Assembly: GCF_026339875.1 (NCBI RefSeq)
Contig: NZ_JAPEPZ010000001.1
Span: forward strand, 9,300,001 to 9,364,000
Length of the DNA: 64,000 bases
Direction: 5' to 3'
Source: Streptomyces sp. NBC_01571
GTDB taxonomy: Bacteria; Actinomycetota; Actinomycetes; Streptomycetales; Streptomycetaceae
Part shown: positions 30,543-39,549 of the stretch, piece after piece
How positions within the stretch are numbered: the first letter of the stretch is position 1
Layout of the letters: each line of letters opens with the position of its first letter
Program-made: the position numbers and the translations under genes
Notes under the pieces: generated by a model
What the model was told of the DNA's origin: nothing
The model's database searches: none
The model's input: the letters and a program-made list of their open reading frames with translations, nothing else

Positions 30543-31789
30543 CGCGGAGTGCGGGCGGTGGGGACGGTCAGGCGGGTGAGGTAGTCGCCGAAGTCCGTGT
30601 CGTCGATCACAGCGTGTCCTTGTCGATAGGCCTGTGACTTCACCCAGGCCACCGCGGTGCGTGTCTGGTCCGGGTCGAGTCCGTGTCCGAGCCGCGCGGC
30701 GACGGCGGTGATCACTCGGGCGCTCGCGAGATGCGTGAGGATCACGCGGGGCTCGATACCGAGGAGCGCGTGGGGATCGTAGGGTTCGAACAGGCGGGGA
30801 TGGACGAACGGGGTACCGGTGGAGATGGTGCCGACGCCGTCCCCCACGATCGGTGTGGTGACACCCAGCGGCGCGCCGGTCTCGGCGGCCACCATGCGGG
30901 CGATGCCGGGCGGCAGGGTCAGGTCGGGGTCGGTCCACCACGGGGCGCGGCCGTCGCCGAGGAGTTCACGGGCGCGGTCGGGGCGGTAGGCGAGCAGGAA
31001 CAGGAGCGGTTCGGTGGCGACCATACCGCTGCGTTCGGCGATGCCCAGCCAGGACGAGGACAGGACACGGACGCCCGCGCGCAGTGCCTGGAGGGTGTTG
31101 GCCAGAGCGAGGCCGAGGTCGTTGTGCAGGTGCGAGGCCAGGACCACGTCGTCGCCCGCACGGCGGCGCACGGTGGTGAACATGGCCGCGGCGTCCTGCG
31201 GCAGTTGGTCGCCGACCGTGTCCGCCAGTACCACCACCCCTGCGCCCGCCTCCGTCATCCGCGCGGCGTGCTCGCCGGTCAGGGCGTGATCGGCCCGGGA
31301 GGCGTCGGCCAGGCACACATCGACAGCCACACCGTCGCCGGTGTCCCTGGCCCCCGCGACCAGCGCGGCACCGGCGGTCAACGCCCGCTCGGCCGAGCCA
31401 TGGGTCATCACCCCGGCCATCGCCTCGGACGCGGGCACGATCACCATGATCCTGGCGTGCGCGCTGCCCCGGACCGCGGCCAGGGCCTGGCGTACGTCAC
31501 CGGCGGTGCCCCGGCACACCGCGGACACGCTCACCGTCTCCCCGGCCTCCACCGCCACCTGCCGGACCGCTTCGAACTCCTCCGCGCACACGGCGGGGAA
31601 GCCGGCGGCGAACACCGCGTGCCGCGGGCCGTCCGCGGCGAAGATCCGGCCCTGGGCACGGGCCAGACGCACCCGGAAGTCACCCGTCATCAGGGTTTTC
31701 GCCTGAGCCCCGTCCCGCGGGGACTCCTCCCAGAGCACCACCCGGCCCGCCCGCGCGGACTCGCGCACCACATCGACCGCCACCGTCAC
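30539..31789 (-). CDS. HMGL-like / 2-isopropylmalate-synthase-type enzyme
   Basis: A 416-residue TIM-barrel protein from GTG 31789. EESPRDGAQAKTLM (about residues 21-34) is the start signature of the DRE-TIM superfamily (usually DxTLRDGxQ), keeping the catalytic Arg and a metal Asp. ASHLHNDLGLALANTLQALRAGV (about 217-239) has the HxHND metal motif. Families with this layout are isopropylmalate, homocitrate and citramalate synthases and HMG-CoA lyase. The LeuA regulatory C-domain is missing or shortened, so feedback control by leucine is not expected. It is translationally coupled to the YrdC-like gene through a 4-base overlap. The substrate is unknown. Confidence 0.83.
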   Translation of the reverse strand: MTVAVDVVRESARAGRVVLWEESPRDGAQAKTLMTGDFRVRLARAQGRIFAADGPRHAVFAAGFPAVCAEEFEAVRQVAVEAGETVSVSAVCRGTAGDVRQALAAVRGSAHARIMVIVPASEAMAGVMTHGSAERALTAGAALVAGARDTGDGVAVDVCLADASRADHALTGEHAARMTEAGAGVVVLADTVGDQLPQDAAAMFTTVRRRAGDDVVLASHLHNDLGLALANTLQALRAGVRVLSSSWLGIAERSGMVATEPLLFLLAYRPDRARELLGDGRAPWWTDPDLTLPPGIARMVAAETGAPLGVTTPIVGDGVGTISTGTPFVHPRLFEPYDPHALLGIEPRVILTHLASARVITAVAARLGHGLDPDQTRTAVAWVKSQAYRQGHAVIDDTDFGDYLTRLTVPTARTPR

Positions 31790-32112
31790 GCCCTTCGATC
31801 ACGGGCCGTGGACGGCGGGCCCGGCACGCCCCGGAGAACGATCACCCGGAGCGGGTTCCTGCCGCAGCCACAGCGGGCCGTTTCACACGATCGGGCGCAC
31901 CGCGGACCTTACGGTTGCGCGGCCACGACTTCAACGGGGGAGCGCACTCGGGGCCCCGCGCGGAAAGACCCGAGCGTCTCGTCCCCGGTCCGGGCCGCGA
32001 GCCGAGACTTGAGACACGTTTTACGTGACGCGTGCAACTGCTGGCCCCTCCGCCGGTGTCTGACACTGAGTCGGGCCCGTCAGGGTCGTGGGGCGAGAGA
32101 GCGGAGCAGGTC
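31790..32112. other. Divergent intergenic region with a small palindrome
   Basis: 323 bp between the divergent HMGL-like and L,D-transpeptidase genes. CACGT-TTT-ACGTG (32015-32027) is an exact 13-bp palindrome, 85 bases ahead of the transpeptidase start. Both promoters should lie here. I see no credible gene. Confidence 0.5.
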
Positions 32113-33099
32113 GTGGGACGGCGCAAGAGTGGCATAGGGATCGCACTCGTCACGGGTGTGATGCTGCTGGCTGCGAGTGCCTGCGGCGGGGGCGGCAGCG
32201 ACAAGGCGGGCGGGGACGACGCGAAGGCGCCGGGCAAGCCGAGCGCGAGCGCCTCGCCGTCACCGACGAAGCCCGCGGGTCCGCCGATGTTGCTGGAGAC
32301 GATCACGCCGCAGACGGGAACCACGGTCGGTGTGGCCATGCCGATCTCGGTGGTCTTCACGAACCCGGTGGCGGCCAAGGCGCGGGCCACGGTCGAGAAG
32401 CACATGAAGGTGAGCGCCTCGCAGCCGGTGGCCGGTGCCTGGCACTGGTTCGGCGACAAACGCGCCGACTGGCGCCCGAAGACGTACTGGCCCTCCGGGA
32501 CGACCGTGAAGATCGACGCCGACATGAAGGGCGTCGACAACGGCAACGGACGGTACGGCGTGCGCACTTACACGCACACCTTCAAGGTCGGTGACGACGT
32601 GCGCGCGGCTGTCTCGGTGACCGGCCACACGATGAAGGTGACCCGGAACGGCGCGGCGGTGCGCACCCTGTCGATCAACGCGGGCAGCGCCCAGTATCCG
32701 ACGTGGAACGGCACGATGGCCGTCATCGACAAGCAGGAGAAGGTCCACATGACCTCCTGCAGTGTCGGTATCAGCTGCGACAAGGGCAGCCCCAACTACT
32801 ACGACCTGACGCTGCCCTGGGACGTCCACCTCACCCAGTCCGGCACCTACGTGCACTACTCGACCGGCGACCCGAACCCGGGCAGCGGCAGCGCCCGCGG
32901 CTCGCACGGCTGCGTCCACCTGTCCATGTCGGACGCCAAGTGGTTCTACGGCGAGGTGAAGCAGGGCGACCCCGTCACCATCACCGGCTCGCCCCGTGCC
33001 AAGGCGCCGGCCGACAACGGCTACGCCGCGTTCAACCTGGGCTGGGACCAATGGCTCGCGGGCAGCGCTTCCGGGGAGGGAACGACCGCGACGCTGTGA
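32113..33099 (+). CDS. L,D-transpeptidase lipoprotein (YkuD family, Ig-like domain)
   Basis: GTG 32113 with GGAG 6 bases upstream; 328 residues. A lipoprotein signal (VTGVMLLAASACGGGG, lipid cysteine at about residue 24) is followed by an Ala/Pro/Ser linker. An Ig-like domain follows (about 55-155, ITPQTGTTVGVAMPISVVFTN), then the YkuD catalytic domain with VHYSTGD and GSHGCVHLS (catalytic cysteine at about residue 269). These enzymes form 3-3 crosslinks in peptidoglycan at the outer face of the membrane, independent of penicillin-binding proteins, and are inhibited by carbapenems. A strong terminator follows the stop. Confidence 0.92.
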   Translation: MGRRKSGIGIALVTGVMLLAASACGGGGSDKAGGDDAKAPGKPSASASPSPTKPAGPPMLLETITPQTGTTVGVAMPISVVFTNPVAAKARATVEKHMKVSASQPVAGAWHWFGDKRADWRPKTYWPSGTTVKIDADMKGVDNGNGRYGVRTYTHTFKVGDDVRAAVSVTGHTMKVTRNGAAVRTLSINAGSAQYPTWNGTMAVIDKQEKVHMTSCSVGISCDKGSPNYYDLTLPWDVHLTQSGTYVHYSTGDPNPGSGSARGSHGCVHLSMSDAKWFYGEVKQGDPVTITGSPRAKAPADNGYAAFNLGWDQWLAGSASGEGTTATL

Positions 33100-33103
33100 C
33101 GCC

Positions 33104-33148
33104 CCGCGGCGGCGCGACATCGGGTTCGCCGATGTCGCGCCGCCGCGG
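33104..33148 (+). terminator. Perfect 20-bp hairpin terminator
   Basis: The 20-base arm at 33104-33123 is exactly complementary to 33129-33148, with a GTTCG loop, beginning 5 bases after the transpeptidase stop. It is one of the strongest hairpins in the window. Confidence 0.92.
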
Positions 33149-33491
33149 TTCGCCCGGGTCCGTCCGGTAGGGCGGATGGCGGGAGTCGGTCATCGAGTCG
33201 TCCGTGGACGTCGACAGCGGGCGACACGGTGGTGCGAAACGTGGTGGGCCGAGCCGTCCGCGGGGACGGCCGCGCCGGGACGCGATACCTGGTCGGGAGC
33301 ACAACAACCGCAGCACGGAAGGCAGTTGACGGAACTTCCTGCGGCAGGCTCAGTGGCTCAGTCACTGACCCACCTCTTGTACCGGGCGGTAGGTGTGCCC
33401 CATCCTCGGTAAGCCGGCCGCCCCGCCCAGCGTGCTGTGACGGCGGTCGGTCGTGCGTGACGTTCGCCCTGCTCCGCCTACGGGAGGTCCC
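33149..33491. other. Non-coding stretch with possible promoter
   Basis: 343 bp after the terminator. TTGACG (33326-33331) followed after 17 bp by CTCAGT could be a weak promoter for the secreted protein that starts at 33492. No open frame here has family support. Confidence 0.4.
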
Positions 33492-34151
33492 GTGTTTCCC
33501 CTGCGCCTTCGTGTTTCCGCAGCCGGCTGCGCGCTGCTTCTGGGAGCGTCGGCGGTGCTGCTCACGAGCAGCACCGCCGACGCGGCACCGTCGAAACCGG
33601 TCGTCCGCGAGAACCCGGTCCGGGAGGCGACCCGCTCCGCGGGGGCCGTCGACACGTCCACGGGGCCGTTCACCGAGCCGGGGTTCGCCGCCGGCTGCAC
33701 CTGGCACGAGTTCGGGGAGGGGGAACAGCCGCCGTGGTGGCTGACGTTCGCCGACCCGCTGTGCGTGGAGTACAGCAAGCGGGACATCACCATCGACGAC
33801 GGAGGGGCCCTGCGGTTCCTGGTGGCCGAACCCTCCCGGTTCGCCGTCGCCATGGTGACCTGCCACTACTACCAGAAGGACCACTGGAGCGTGCAGTCCA
33901 CGCACGGCGCGACGCCGTGGGTGGCGTGGGACGGTCAGTACTGGTGGGACAAGGCGGCGGGACGGGCCGGAGCCCGCCTGACGAACTTCCGTGTCGACGG
34001 ACACACGGTGGGCATCGGGGACGCGGTCACGGCCCTCGAACCGCTCTTCCCCGACGTCGCCCGCGCGCTGAGCGACTACGGCCGGGCCGCAGGCGAGACC
34101 GGGCTGACCGTGTCACTGCCCCACGACCTTCGCTGCGCGCTGGCCGGGTGA
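33492..34151 (+). CDS. Secreted protein of unknown function
   Basis: GTG 33492 follows GGGAGG. The 219-residue product begins with a Sec signal (RLRVSAAGCALLLGASAVLLTSS then TADAAPS). The mature part is about 185 residues, with four cysteines (AAGCTWHEF, DPLCVEYS, VTCHYYQK, LRCALAG) that could make two disulfides, and many tryptophans (PPWWLTF, DHWSVQ, YWWDKAAG). I recognise no family. It precedes the DUF5987 gene by 6 bp, so it belongs to the same operon as the GMC oxidase and may be an extracellular partner or substrate-binding protein. Confidence 0.75.
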   Translation: MFPLRLRVSAAGCALLLGASAVLLTSSTADAAPSKPVVRENPVREATRSAGAVDTSTGPFTEPGFAAGCTWHEFGEGEQPPWWLTFADPLCVEYSKRDITIDDGGALRFLVAEPSRFAVAMVTCHYYQKDHWSVQSTHGATPWVAWDGQYWWDKAAGRAGARLTNFRVDGHTVGIGDAVTALEPLFPDVARALSDYGRAAGETGLTVSLPHDLRCALAG

Positions 34152-34157
34152 CCCATC

Positions 34158-34811
34158 ATGACCGGACCCGACCGGAGAGCCATCCTCAAGGCACTCGTCG
34201 CCACGCTCGCAGGACTGTCCGCCGACGGTCTGGACTCGCCCGTGGCCGACGCGGCCGACGCCTCCGAGAGCTGGACGACACAGACGCTCGAGGCGTTCGC
34301 CGACACCCTGATCCCGGGCGCGCGACGCTTTCCCGGTGACGTGGTGGTCGCCGGCGCGGTCACCGGGCCGGGTGCGGTACAGGCCGGTGCCGTCGGCCTC
34401 CTCGCCTCGCCCGAACTGCCGGTGGCGCCGCTGCTCCCGGCGATCGCGGCGCTGCTGGACGCGCGCGCCGTCGCCTATGCCGCCCTCCGGCTGATCTGGC
34501 TGCCACCGACCCGCCCGCCTTTCGTGGGCCTGTCCTTCTCCGACCGCACCGCCCTGGTCGGCGGCCTGTTCGACCCGGATGACCTGGACCGGCCGATCTG
34601 GCAGGTGATGAGCCTGCTGGTGGGGCTGGCCTTCGACACCGCAGGACAGCAGGACACCGTCGAGGCCCTCGGGCAGGGCCATCCCGGGCTGGCGTGGCTG
34701 CGCTTCCCCGAGCCCGACCCGGACGGCCTCTGGCGCTTCCCCGACTTCTCCTACGGCCGCCCGCTGGCGGACCTTCATCCGAACACGACCGCTTCGGGGA
34801 GCCCGGCATGA
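34158..34811 (+). CDS. DUF5987 protein with Tat-like signal
   Basis: A 217-residue protein. The N-terminus GPDRRAILKALVATLAGLSA is a twin-arginine signal. The mature part (TLEAFADTLIPGARRFPGD, then QVMSLLVGLAFDTAG, and PDFSYGRPLAD) matches DUF5987 and resembles the small subunit 3 of gluconate dehydrogenases, which carries the Tat signal for its GMC partner. Its stop overlaps the start of the GMC oxidoreductase gene by four bases (ATGA), and the GMC protein has no signal peptide. Co-export of a pre-folded complex is therefore the natural hypothesis. Confidence 0.85.
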   Translation: MTGPDRRAILKALVATLAGLSADGLDSPVADAADASESWTTQTLEAFADTLIPGARRFPGDVVVAGAVTGPGAVQAGAVGLLASPELPVAPLLPAIAALLDARAVAYAALRLIWLPPTRPPFVGLSFSDRTALVGGLFDPDDLDRPIWQVMSLLVGLAFDTAGQQDTVEALGQGHPGLAWLRFPEPDPDGLWRFPDFSYGRPLADLHPNTTASGSPA

Positions 34812-36397
34812 CGGTGCAGACCACGGACGTCCTGGTGATCGGCAGCGGCTTCGGCGGTGCGATCCCGGCCTACTACCTCGCGGCGGGCGGAGCGCGCGTC
34901 ACTGTGCTGGAGCGCGGCCCCCGCGCGGCCGCCGCCGACTTCACCCACTCGATGCGCCTCGGCACCTACAACAAGATCGTGGACGTGATCCAGGGCGACG
35001 GAGTCTCGGTGGTCGCCGGCAACTGCGTCGGCGGCGGGAGCGTCGTCTACTTCGCCGCCTCACTGCGCGCACCGTCCTTCGTCTTCGAGCGCCACGGCAG
35101 CCTCGGCCGCCGGCTGTGGCCGGCCGCCCTGACCCGGGCCGCCCTCGACCCCTGGTACGACCGGGTCGAGGAGGCGCTGCCGGTCACCCGGACCGACTGG
35201 CCGGACGTGTCCTACGCGGGCGGGGTCCTGGCAGCCGCCTGCCGGCGGGCCGGGCACACCTGCAATCCCGTGCCGGTGGCGGTCGACACGAGCGCCTGCA
35301 CCAACTGCAACTGGATGCTCTCCGGCTGCCGCTTCGACGCCAAACGCTCCCTGCTGCTCAACTACCTGCCCGCCGCGGAGGCCCACGGCGCCGACATCCG
35401 TCCGCTGCACGAGGTGCAGACCGTCACCCCGTCGCCGCTGTCCGGCCACCGCTACGCCGTGGGCTACACCGTCCTGGATCCCGACGACTACAGCTGCACC
35501 TCGGAGGCCGGCGTCATCCACGCCAGGGTCGTCGTACTCGCCGCCGGTGCCGTGGGCACGCCCGTGATCCTCCAGCGCTCCGCTCTCCTCCTCGGGGGCA
35601 TTCCGGCCGCTGTGGGGCGCTACTTCTCCGGCAACGGCGACCGCGTCAGTGTCGCCGACATCGTCGAGGACAAGGCGCGCTCACTGCTGGGGCTGTCACG
35701 TCCCGACGGGTCCGCCTACCAGGGGCTGCCCGTGGGCCGGCCCATCACCGCCGCCACCTACGACCACCTGGACCCGACCGCCCCGGAGTACAGCCGCTTC
35801 ACCCTCCAGCAGATCTACTTCCCTCCGCTGACCAACCTGCTGGCGCAGGCCGCCGGTTCGCCCGCCTGGTTCGGCGTCGAGAAGCGGAACATGCGGGCCC
35901 GGTGGCGGTCCTGGCTCACCCTGCTGGCCATGACCGAGGACGACAACGAGGGCACCTTCGGGGTGGTCCCGCTCACCGGCGGCTTCACCCGGCTGGCGCC
36001 AGGGCTCGGACAGGGCACGATGACCTACCGTCCCACCTCCCGTACCCGCCGGGCATGGGACCGGGCCGACACCGCACTGCGGGACATCCTGGAGAAGGAC
36101 GGCCTCTCCCGGGTCCGCCCGTGGAGCGAGGACGTCGCCGACACCGTCACGGCCCATCCGCTCGGCTCCGCGCGGATCGGCGACGATCCCGCCACCAGCG
36201 CGCTCACCGACGGCCACGAACTGCGCGGTCACAGCGGACTGTTCGTCACCGACGGCGCCGCCGTCCCCACGTCCCTCACCGTCAACCCCTCACTGACCAT
36301 CGCGGCCCTCGCCGAACGCGCCGTCGCCACGATCGTCACGCGTGCCGCCGACACCGGGGTCGCGCTCCGCCGCGACGTTCCGCTTCCCGGCCGTTGA
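34808..36397 (+). CDS. GMC-type FAD oxidoreductase (cholesterol-oxidase-like)
   Basis: A 529-residue flavoprotein. VIGSGFGGAIPAYYLAAGGARVTVLERG (about residues 9-36) is the FAD-binding loop, NCVGGGSVVYFAASL (about 72-86) the second GMC signature. CTNCNWMLSGCRFDAKRSLLLNYL (about 165-188) recalls the cysteine block of cholesterol oxidases. The catalytic His is expected in HPLGSA (about 450) and the Asn in VNPSLTI (about 493). It lacks a signal peptide but is coupled to a Tat-signal DUF5987 protein. A sterol or lipid alcohol is a likely substrate; oxidation would release hydrogen peroxide if oxygen is the acceptor. Confidence 0.88.
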   Translation: MTVQTTDVLVIGSGFGGAIPAYYLAAGGARVTVLERGPRAAAADFTHSMRLGTYNKIVDVIQGDGVSVVAGNCVGGGSVVYFAASLRAPSFVFERHGSLGRRLWPAALTRAALDPWYDRVEEALPVTRTDWPDVSYAGGVLAAACRRAGHTCNPVPVAVDTSACTNCNWMLSGCRFDAKRSLLLNYLPAAEAHGADIRPLHEVQTVTPSPLSGHRYAVGYTVLDPDDYSCTSEAGVIHARVVVLAAGAVGTPVILQRSALLLGGIPAAVGRYFSGNGDRVSVADIVEDKARSLLGLSRPDGSAYQGLPVGRPITAATYDHLDPTAPEYSRFTLQQIYFPPLTNLLAQAAGSPAWFGVEKRNMRARWRSWLTLLAMTEDDNEGTFGVVPLTGGFTRLAPGLGQGTMTYRPTSRTRRAWDRADTALRDILEKDGLSRVRPWSEDVADTVTAHPLGSARIGDDPATSALTDGHELRGHSGLFVTDGAAVPTSLTVNPSLTIAALAERAVATIVTRAADTGVALRRDVPLPGR

Positions 36398-36474
36398 CGG
36401 GCCCGTGGAACGAGGCGGAACGGAATGGAACGCCAGAAGGAGAGACGAGTTCGACCTTTCCCGGGAGACATGGC

Positions 36475-39336
36475 GTGGGTATCTCACGAAGAAGGCTACT
36501 GACGACGACCGGAGTGGGCGTGGTGGTGTCGGCCATCGACGCGGGCGGTTTCCGCGCCGCCGCCGAAGCTGCGACGCCGACGGCCGCGGGCCGAGCGCCC
36601 GTTACGGCGACAGCCTCCCCATCGGAGGTGCCGGTGGCCACCACGTGGGACCGGACGGTGCAGCGGGCGAGCTACGCCCAGGGCGCGGGCTACCAGCGGC
36701 TAGTCGCCGGGCCGGGGGAGCCGCACACCATACGTACCGACCTCTGGTCCCGCTTCGGCCCTCCGACGATGGCGCTGGCGGCGTTCGCGCAGATGACCGA
36801 CCTGCACATCGTGGACGACCAGTCGCCGGCCCGCCTCGAGTTCATGGACCGCTACGCCGACGCGGGCGCCCCGCACTACGCCTCGTACCCCACCGATTCC
36901 GCCTACCGGGGCCACGAGTTCCTGTCGACGCAGGTCGTCGACGCGATGTGCCAGGCCCTCGCCGGTATCGGCGAGGGTCCGCGGAGCAAGAAGCCGCTGC
37001 AGTTCACCATCGTCACCGGCGACGCGATCGACAACTGCCAGCACAACGAGAACCGCTGGTACATCGACCTGCTCGACGGCGGCCAGACCATCGTCCCGGA
37101 CTCCGGCCGCATCGGCCTGGACCAGAGCTTCTCCGGCGGCGCCCTGACCGGCGGCGGCACCGGGGACAACCACTACTACTACCCGTCGGTGCCCCCGCAG
37201 CAGGTGCCGGGCAACCAGTACACCGGCACGTCAGGTCTCGGATTCCCCTATGTCCCCGGCCTGTTGGACGCGAGCGGCGCGGTGGGCGCGGCCCGCCGGC
37301 CGTTCGTCTCCCACGGCCTGGGCATGCCCTGGTACGCGGCGTACGGCAACCACGACGGCCTGTGGCAGGGCAACGAACCCATCGACAACAACCTCGTCGA
37401 CGTCCAGGGCATGACGGTCGGCTCGTCCAAGACCACCGGCACCTCCGCCGACCTGCCCGACAACTACAGCGACCTCGGCACCTTCGGCAAGCTGATGGTC
37501 GCCTGGGACCTGGAGGGAACCAGGGTCGTCGCCGACCCCGACCGGCGGCTGCTCACCCGCAAGGCGTTCATCCAGGACCACTTCAACACAGCCGGCCTGC
37601 CGGTCGGCCACGGATTCCAGGGCGTCGGGATCGACAAGGCCTACTACGCGATCCCGTCCGGTTCCAGCGACCTGATCCGCTACCTCACCCTGGACTCCAC
37701 CAACACCAACACCGACGGTTTCGGCTCCGGGGCCGCGGGCGGGTCGATCGACACCGACCAGCTGAACTGGCTGGAACAGCAGCTCAGGGCCAACAGCTCA
37801 CGCTACGTCGACACCAACAACCGCATCGTCACGCGGAGCGGTGTGCAGGACAAGATGTACGTCCTCTTCTGCCACCACACGCTGGGCACCATGGACAACC
37901 TCGACGACGGCATCTTCGGCGGCATCTTCGGGGACCGGCACACCGGCGACGAACTCAAGGCACTGCTGCTGCGCTACCCGAACGTGATCGCCATGGTCAA
38001 CGGACACACCCACGCCAACAGGATCGTCCCCCATCCGACTCCGGCGTCCAGCCCGATCTCCGGCGGCTTCTGGGAGATCTCCACGGCCTCGCACATCGAC
38101 TGGCCGATCCAGAGCCGCATCATCGAGATCATGGCGAGCCCCGACGCGCAGAACGCGGGCGAGTTCGGCTCCTCAGCCGGGCCCGCCACCATCTCGATCT
38201 TCACCACCATGGTCGACCCCGCCGCGCCCCTGTCGTTCGGGGGCGACACCAGCACGCCCGCACAACTGGCCTCCCTGGCACGGGAGCTGGCCACCAACGA
38301 CCCGCAGGAGGTGAACCACGGCATCACCAACCGCATGGGCGTCGCCCAGGACCGCAACACACAACTGCTCCTGCCGGCCCCCTTCCCGCTGCACGCCCCG
38401 CACCCGCTCGGCTCCCCGATCACCGCGGCCCGCAACAAGGACGGGCGCCTGGAACTGTTCGGCACGGACGCGCAGGGCAACCTGTGGAACACCGGTCAGC
38501 AGACCGCGGGCGGCGGCCTGCGGTCCTGGACGAAGCTCGACAGCGGGCCGGGGTGGCAGTCCGTCACCGCCGGCAGCCACCAGGACGGCCGGGTCGAGGT
38601 GTTCGCCATCGACCAGAACGGCTACGTGACCCGTCGCGCGCAGACCAGCGCGGGCAGCAGCACCTACACGGCGCCCCAGCAGTTCGACTCCGGCTTCACC
38701 TCGGCGACCGCGGTCCAGGACCAGTGGGGCGGCATGCAGGTCTACGCGACCCGCGGCGACAACACCATCCGCCACCGCTGGCAGGACTTCCTGAACGACG
38801 ACACCGCCTCGAACGGCTGGTTCACTCCCTGGACCCAGCTCGGCGGCACCGCGATCCAACTCGCCGTCGAGACCGGCTCCGACGGGCGGGCCGTGCTGGT
38901 CGCCATCAAGGAGGACGGCCTCCTCATCCAGCGCCGGATGAACGTCGCCAACGCGCAGACGGAGAGCGAGTGGGGCGGCGTGCTGCCGCTCGACGGCATC
39001 CTCGACTCCGTCGACATGGCCCGCAACCTCGACGGCCGCCTGGCCATCTTCGGCACCAACCCCGACGGGCAGCTCTTCCGCCGCTTCGAGACCGCCCCCG
39101 CCGCCGGCACCTGGCAGTCCTGGGTCCAGCTGCCGACCCAGTCCGGTAACACCACGCTGCGGATGCGGCACGTCTGCGCCGAGCGGAACGGGTCCGGCAG
39201 GATCGAACTGTTCGCCGTCGACGACACGGGCACGCTGTACCGCTGCACGCAGACCGACCCCAGCAGCACCACCTGGTCCGCCTGGGAGTCCTGCCAGTTC
39301 ACACTGCGCGCCACGCACACCTCCGCCGGTCTGTGA
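36475..39336 (+). CDS. Tat-exported TIGR03767-type metallophosphoesterase with C-terminal lectin-like propeller
   Basis: GTG 36475 follows CGGGAG; the frame upstream is antisense-like filler. The 953-residue protein starts with VGISRRRLLTTTGVGVVV, a Tat signal. All metallophosphoesterase motifs are visible: MTDLHIVDD (about residue 107), TGDAIDN (about 180), GNHD (about 290), CHHTLG (about 467), and NGHTHANR (about 508). From about residue 640 to the end are five or more repeats (DGRLELFGTDAQGNLWN, DGRVEVFAIDQNGYVTRR, DGRLAIFGTNPDGQLFRR, RIELFAVDDTGTLYR), the pattern of PLL-like/tectonin beta-propellers that bind sugars. It should act outside the cell on a phosphoester; substrate unknown. Confidence 0.88.
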   Translation: MGISRRRLLTTTGVGVVVSAIDAGGFRAAAEAATPTAAGRAPVTATASPSEVPVATTWDRTVQRASYAQGAGYQRLVAGPGEPHTIRTDLWSRFGPPTMALAAFAQMTDLHIVDDQSPARLEFMDRYADAGAPHYASYPTDSAYRGHEFLSTQVVDAMCQALAGIGEGPRSKKPLQFTIVTGDAIDNCQHNENRWYIDLLDGGQTIVPDSGRIGLDQSFSGGALTGGGTGDNHYYYPSVPPQQVPGNQYTGTSGLGFPYVPGLLDASGAVGAARRPFVSHGLGMPWYAAYGNHDGLWQGNEPIDNNLVDVQGMTVGSSKTTGTSADLPDNYSDLGTFGKLMVAWDLEGTRVVADPDRRLLTRKAFIQDHFNTAGLPVGHGFQGVGIDKAYYAIPSGSSDLIRYLTLDSTNTNTDGFGSGAAGGSIDTDQLNWLEQQLRANSSRYVDTNNRIVTRSGVQDKMYVLFCHHTLGTMDNLDDGIFGGIFGDRHTGDELKALLLRYPNVIAMVNGHTHANRIVPHPTPASSPISGGFWEISTASHIDWPIQSRIIEIMASPDAQNAGEFGSSAGPATISIFTTMVDPAAPLSFGGDTSTPAQLASLARELATNDPQEVNHGITNRMGVAQDRNTQLLLPAPFPLHAPHPLGSPITAARNKDGRLELFGTDAQGNLWNTGQQTAGGGLRSWTKLDSGPGWQSVTAGSHQDGRVEVFAIDQNGYVTRRAQTSAGSSTYTAPQQFDSGFTSATAVQDQWGGMQVYATRGDNTIRHRWQDFLNDDTASNGWFTPWTQLGGTAIQLAVETGSDGRAVLVAIKEDGLLIQRRMNVANAQTESEWGGVLPLDGILDSVDMARNLDGRLAIFGTNPDGQLFRRFETAPAAGTWQSWVQLPTQSGNTTLRMRHVCAERNGSGRIELFAVDDTGTLYRCTQTDPSSTTWSAWESCQFTLRATHTSAGL

Positions 39337-39388
39337 CAGGCCCGGCGACACCGGATCCGTCCCGCTCATCCGCCTGAACACAGGTCCC

Positions 39389-39413
39389 GGCCCCGCCGCT
39401 CGGCGGCGGGGCC
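39389..39413 (+). terminator. Hairpin terminator between the two phosphoesterase genes
   Basis: GGCCCCGCCG (39389-39398) and CGGCGGGGCC (39404-39413) pair perfectly around a CTCGG loop. The two phosphoesterase paralogues therefore probably form separate transcripts. Confidence 0.75.
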
Positions 39414-39549
39414 GGCACCCGCGGGTGTCTCCGCCTTCCCCGCGACCGTCCCGTCACCGGCCCTTGGGAACTCCACCGCGGTCGACGGGGTGGCGGACGG
39501 GCGAACGACGACCGCACAGCATGTCCGCCCCCACACCGAAGGAATCGAC

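Noticed and set aside
35116..36474. Very long plus-strand open frame running from 35116 into the first phosphoesterase
   Set aside because: Up to 36474 it is an out-of-frame shadow of the GMC gene, rich in Arg and Pro. The real protein starts at GTG 36475, with a Tat signal and ribosome site.
38173..39381. 402-codon minus-strand open frame opposite the propeller part of the phosphoesterase
   Set aside because: Composition is that of a GC-rich shadow frame; the plus strand has clear repeat and family signatures.
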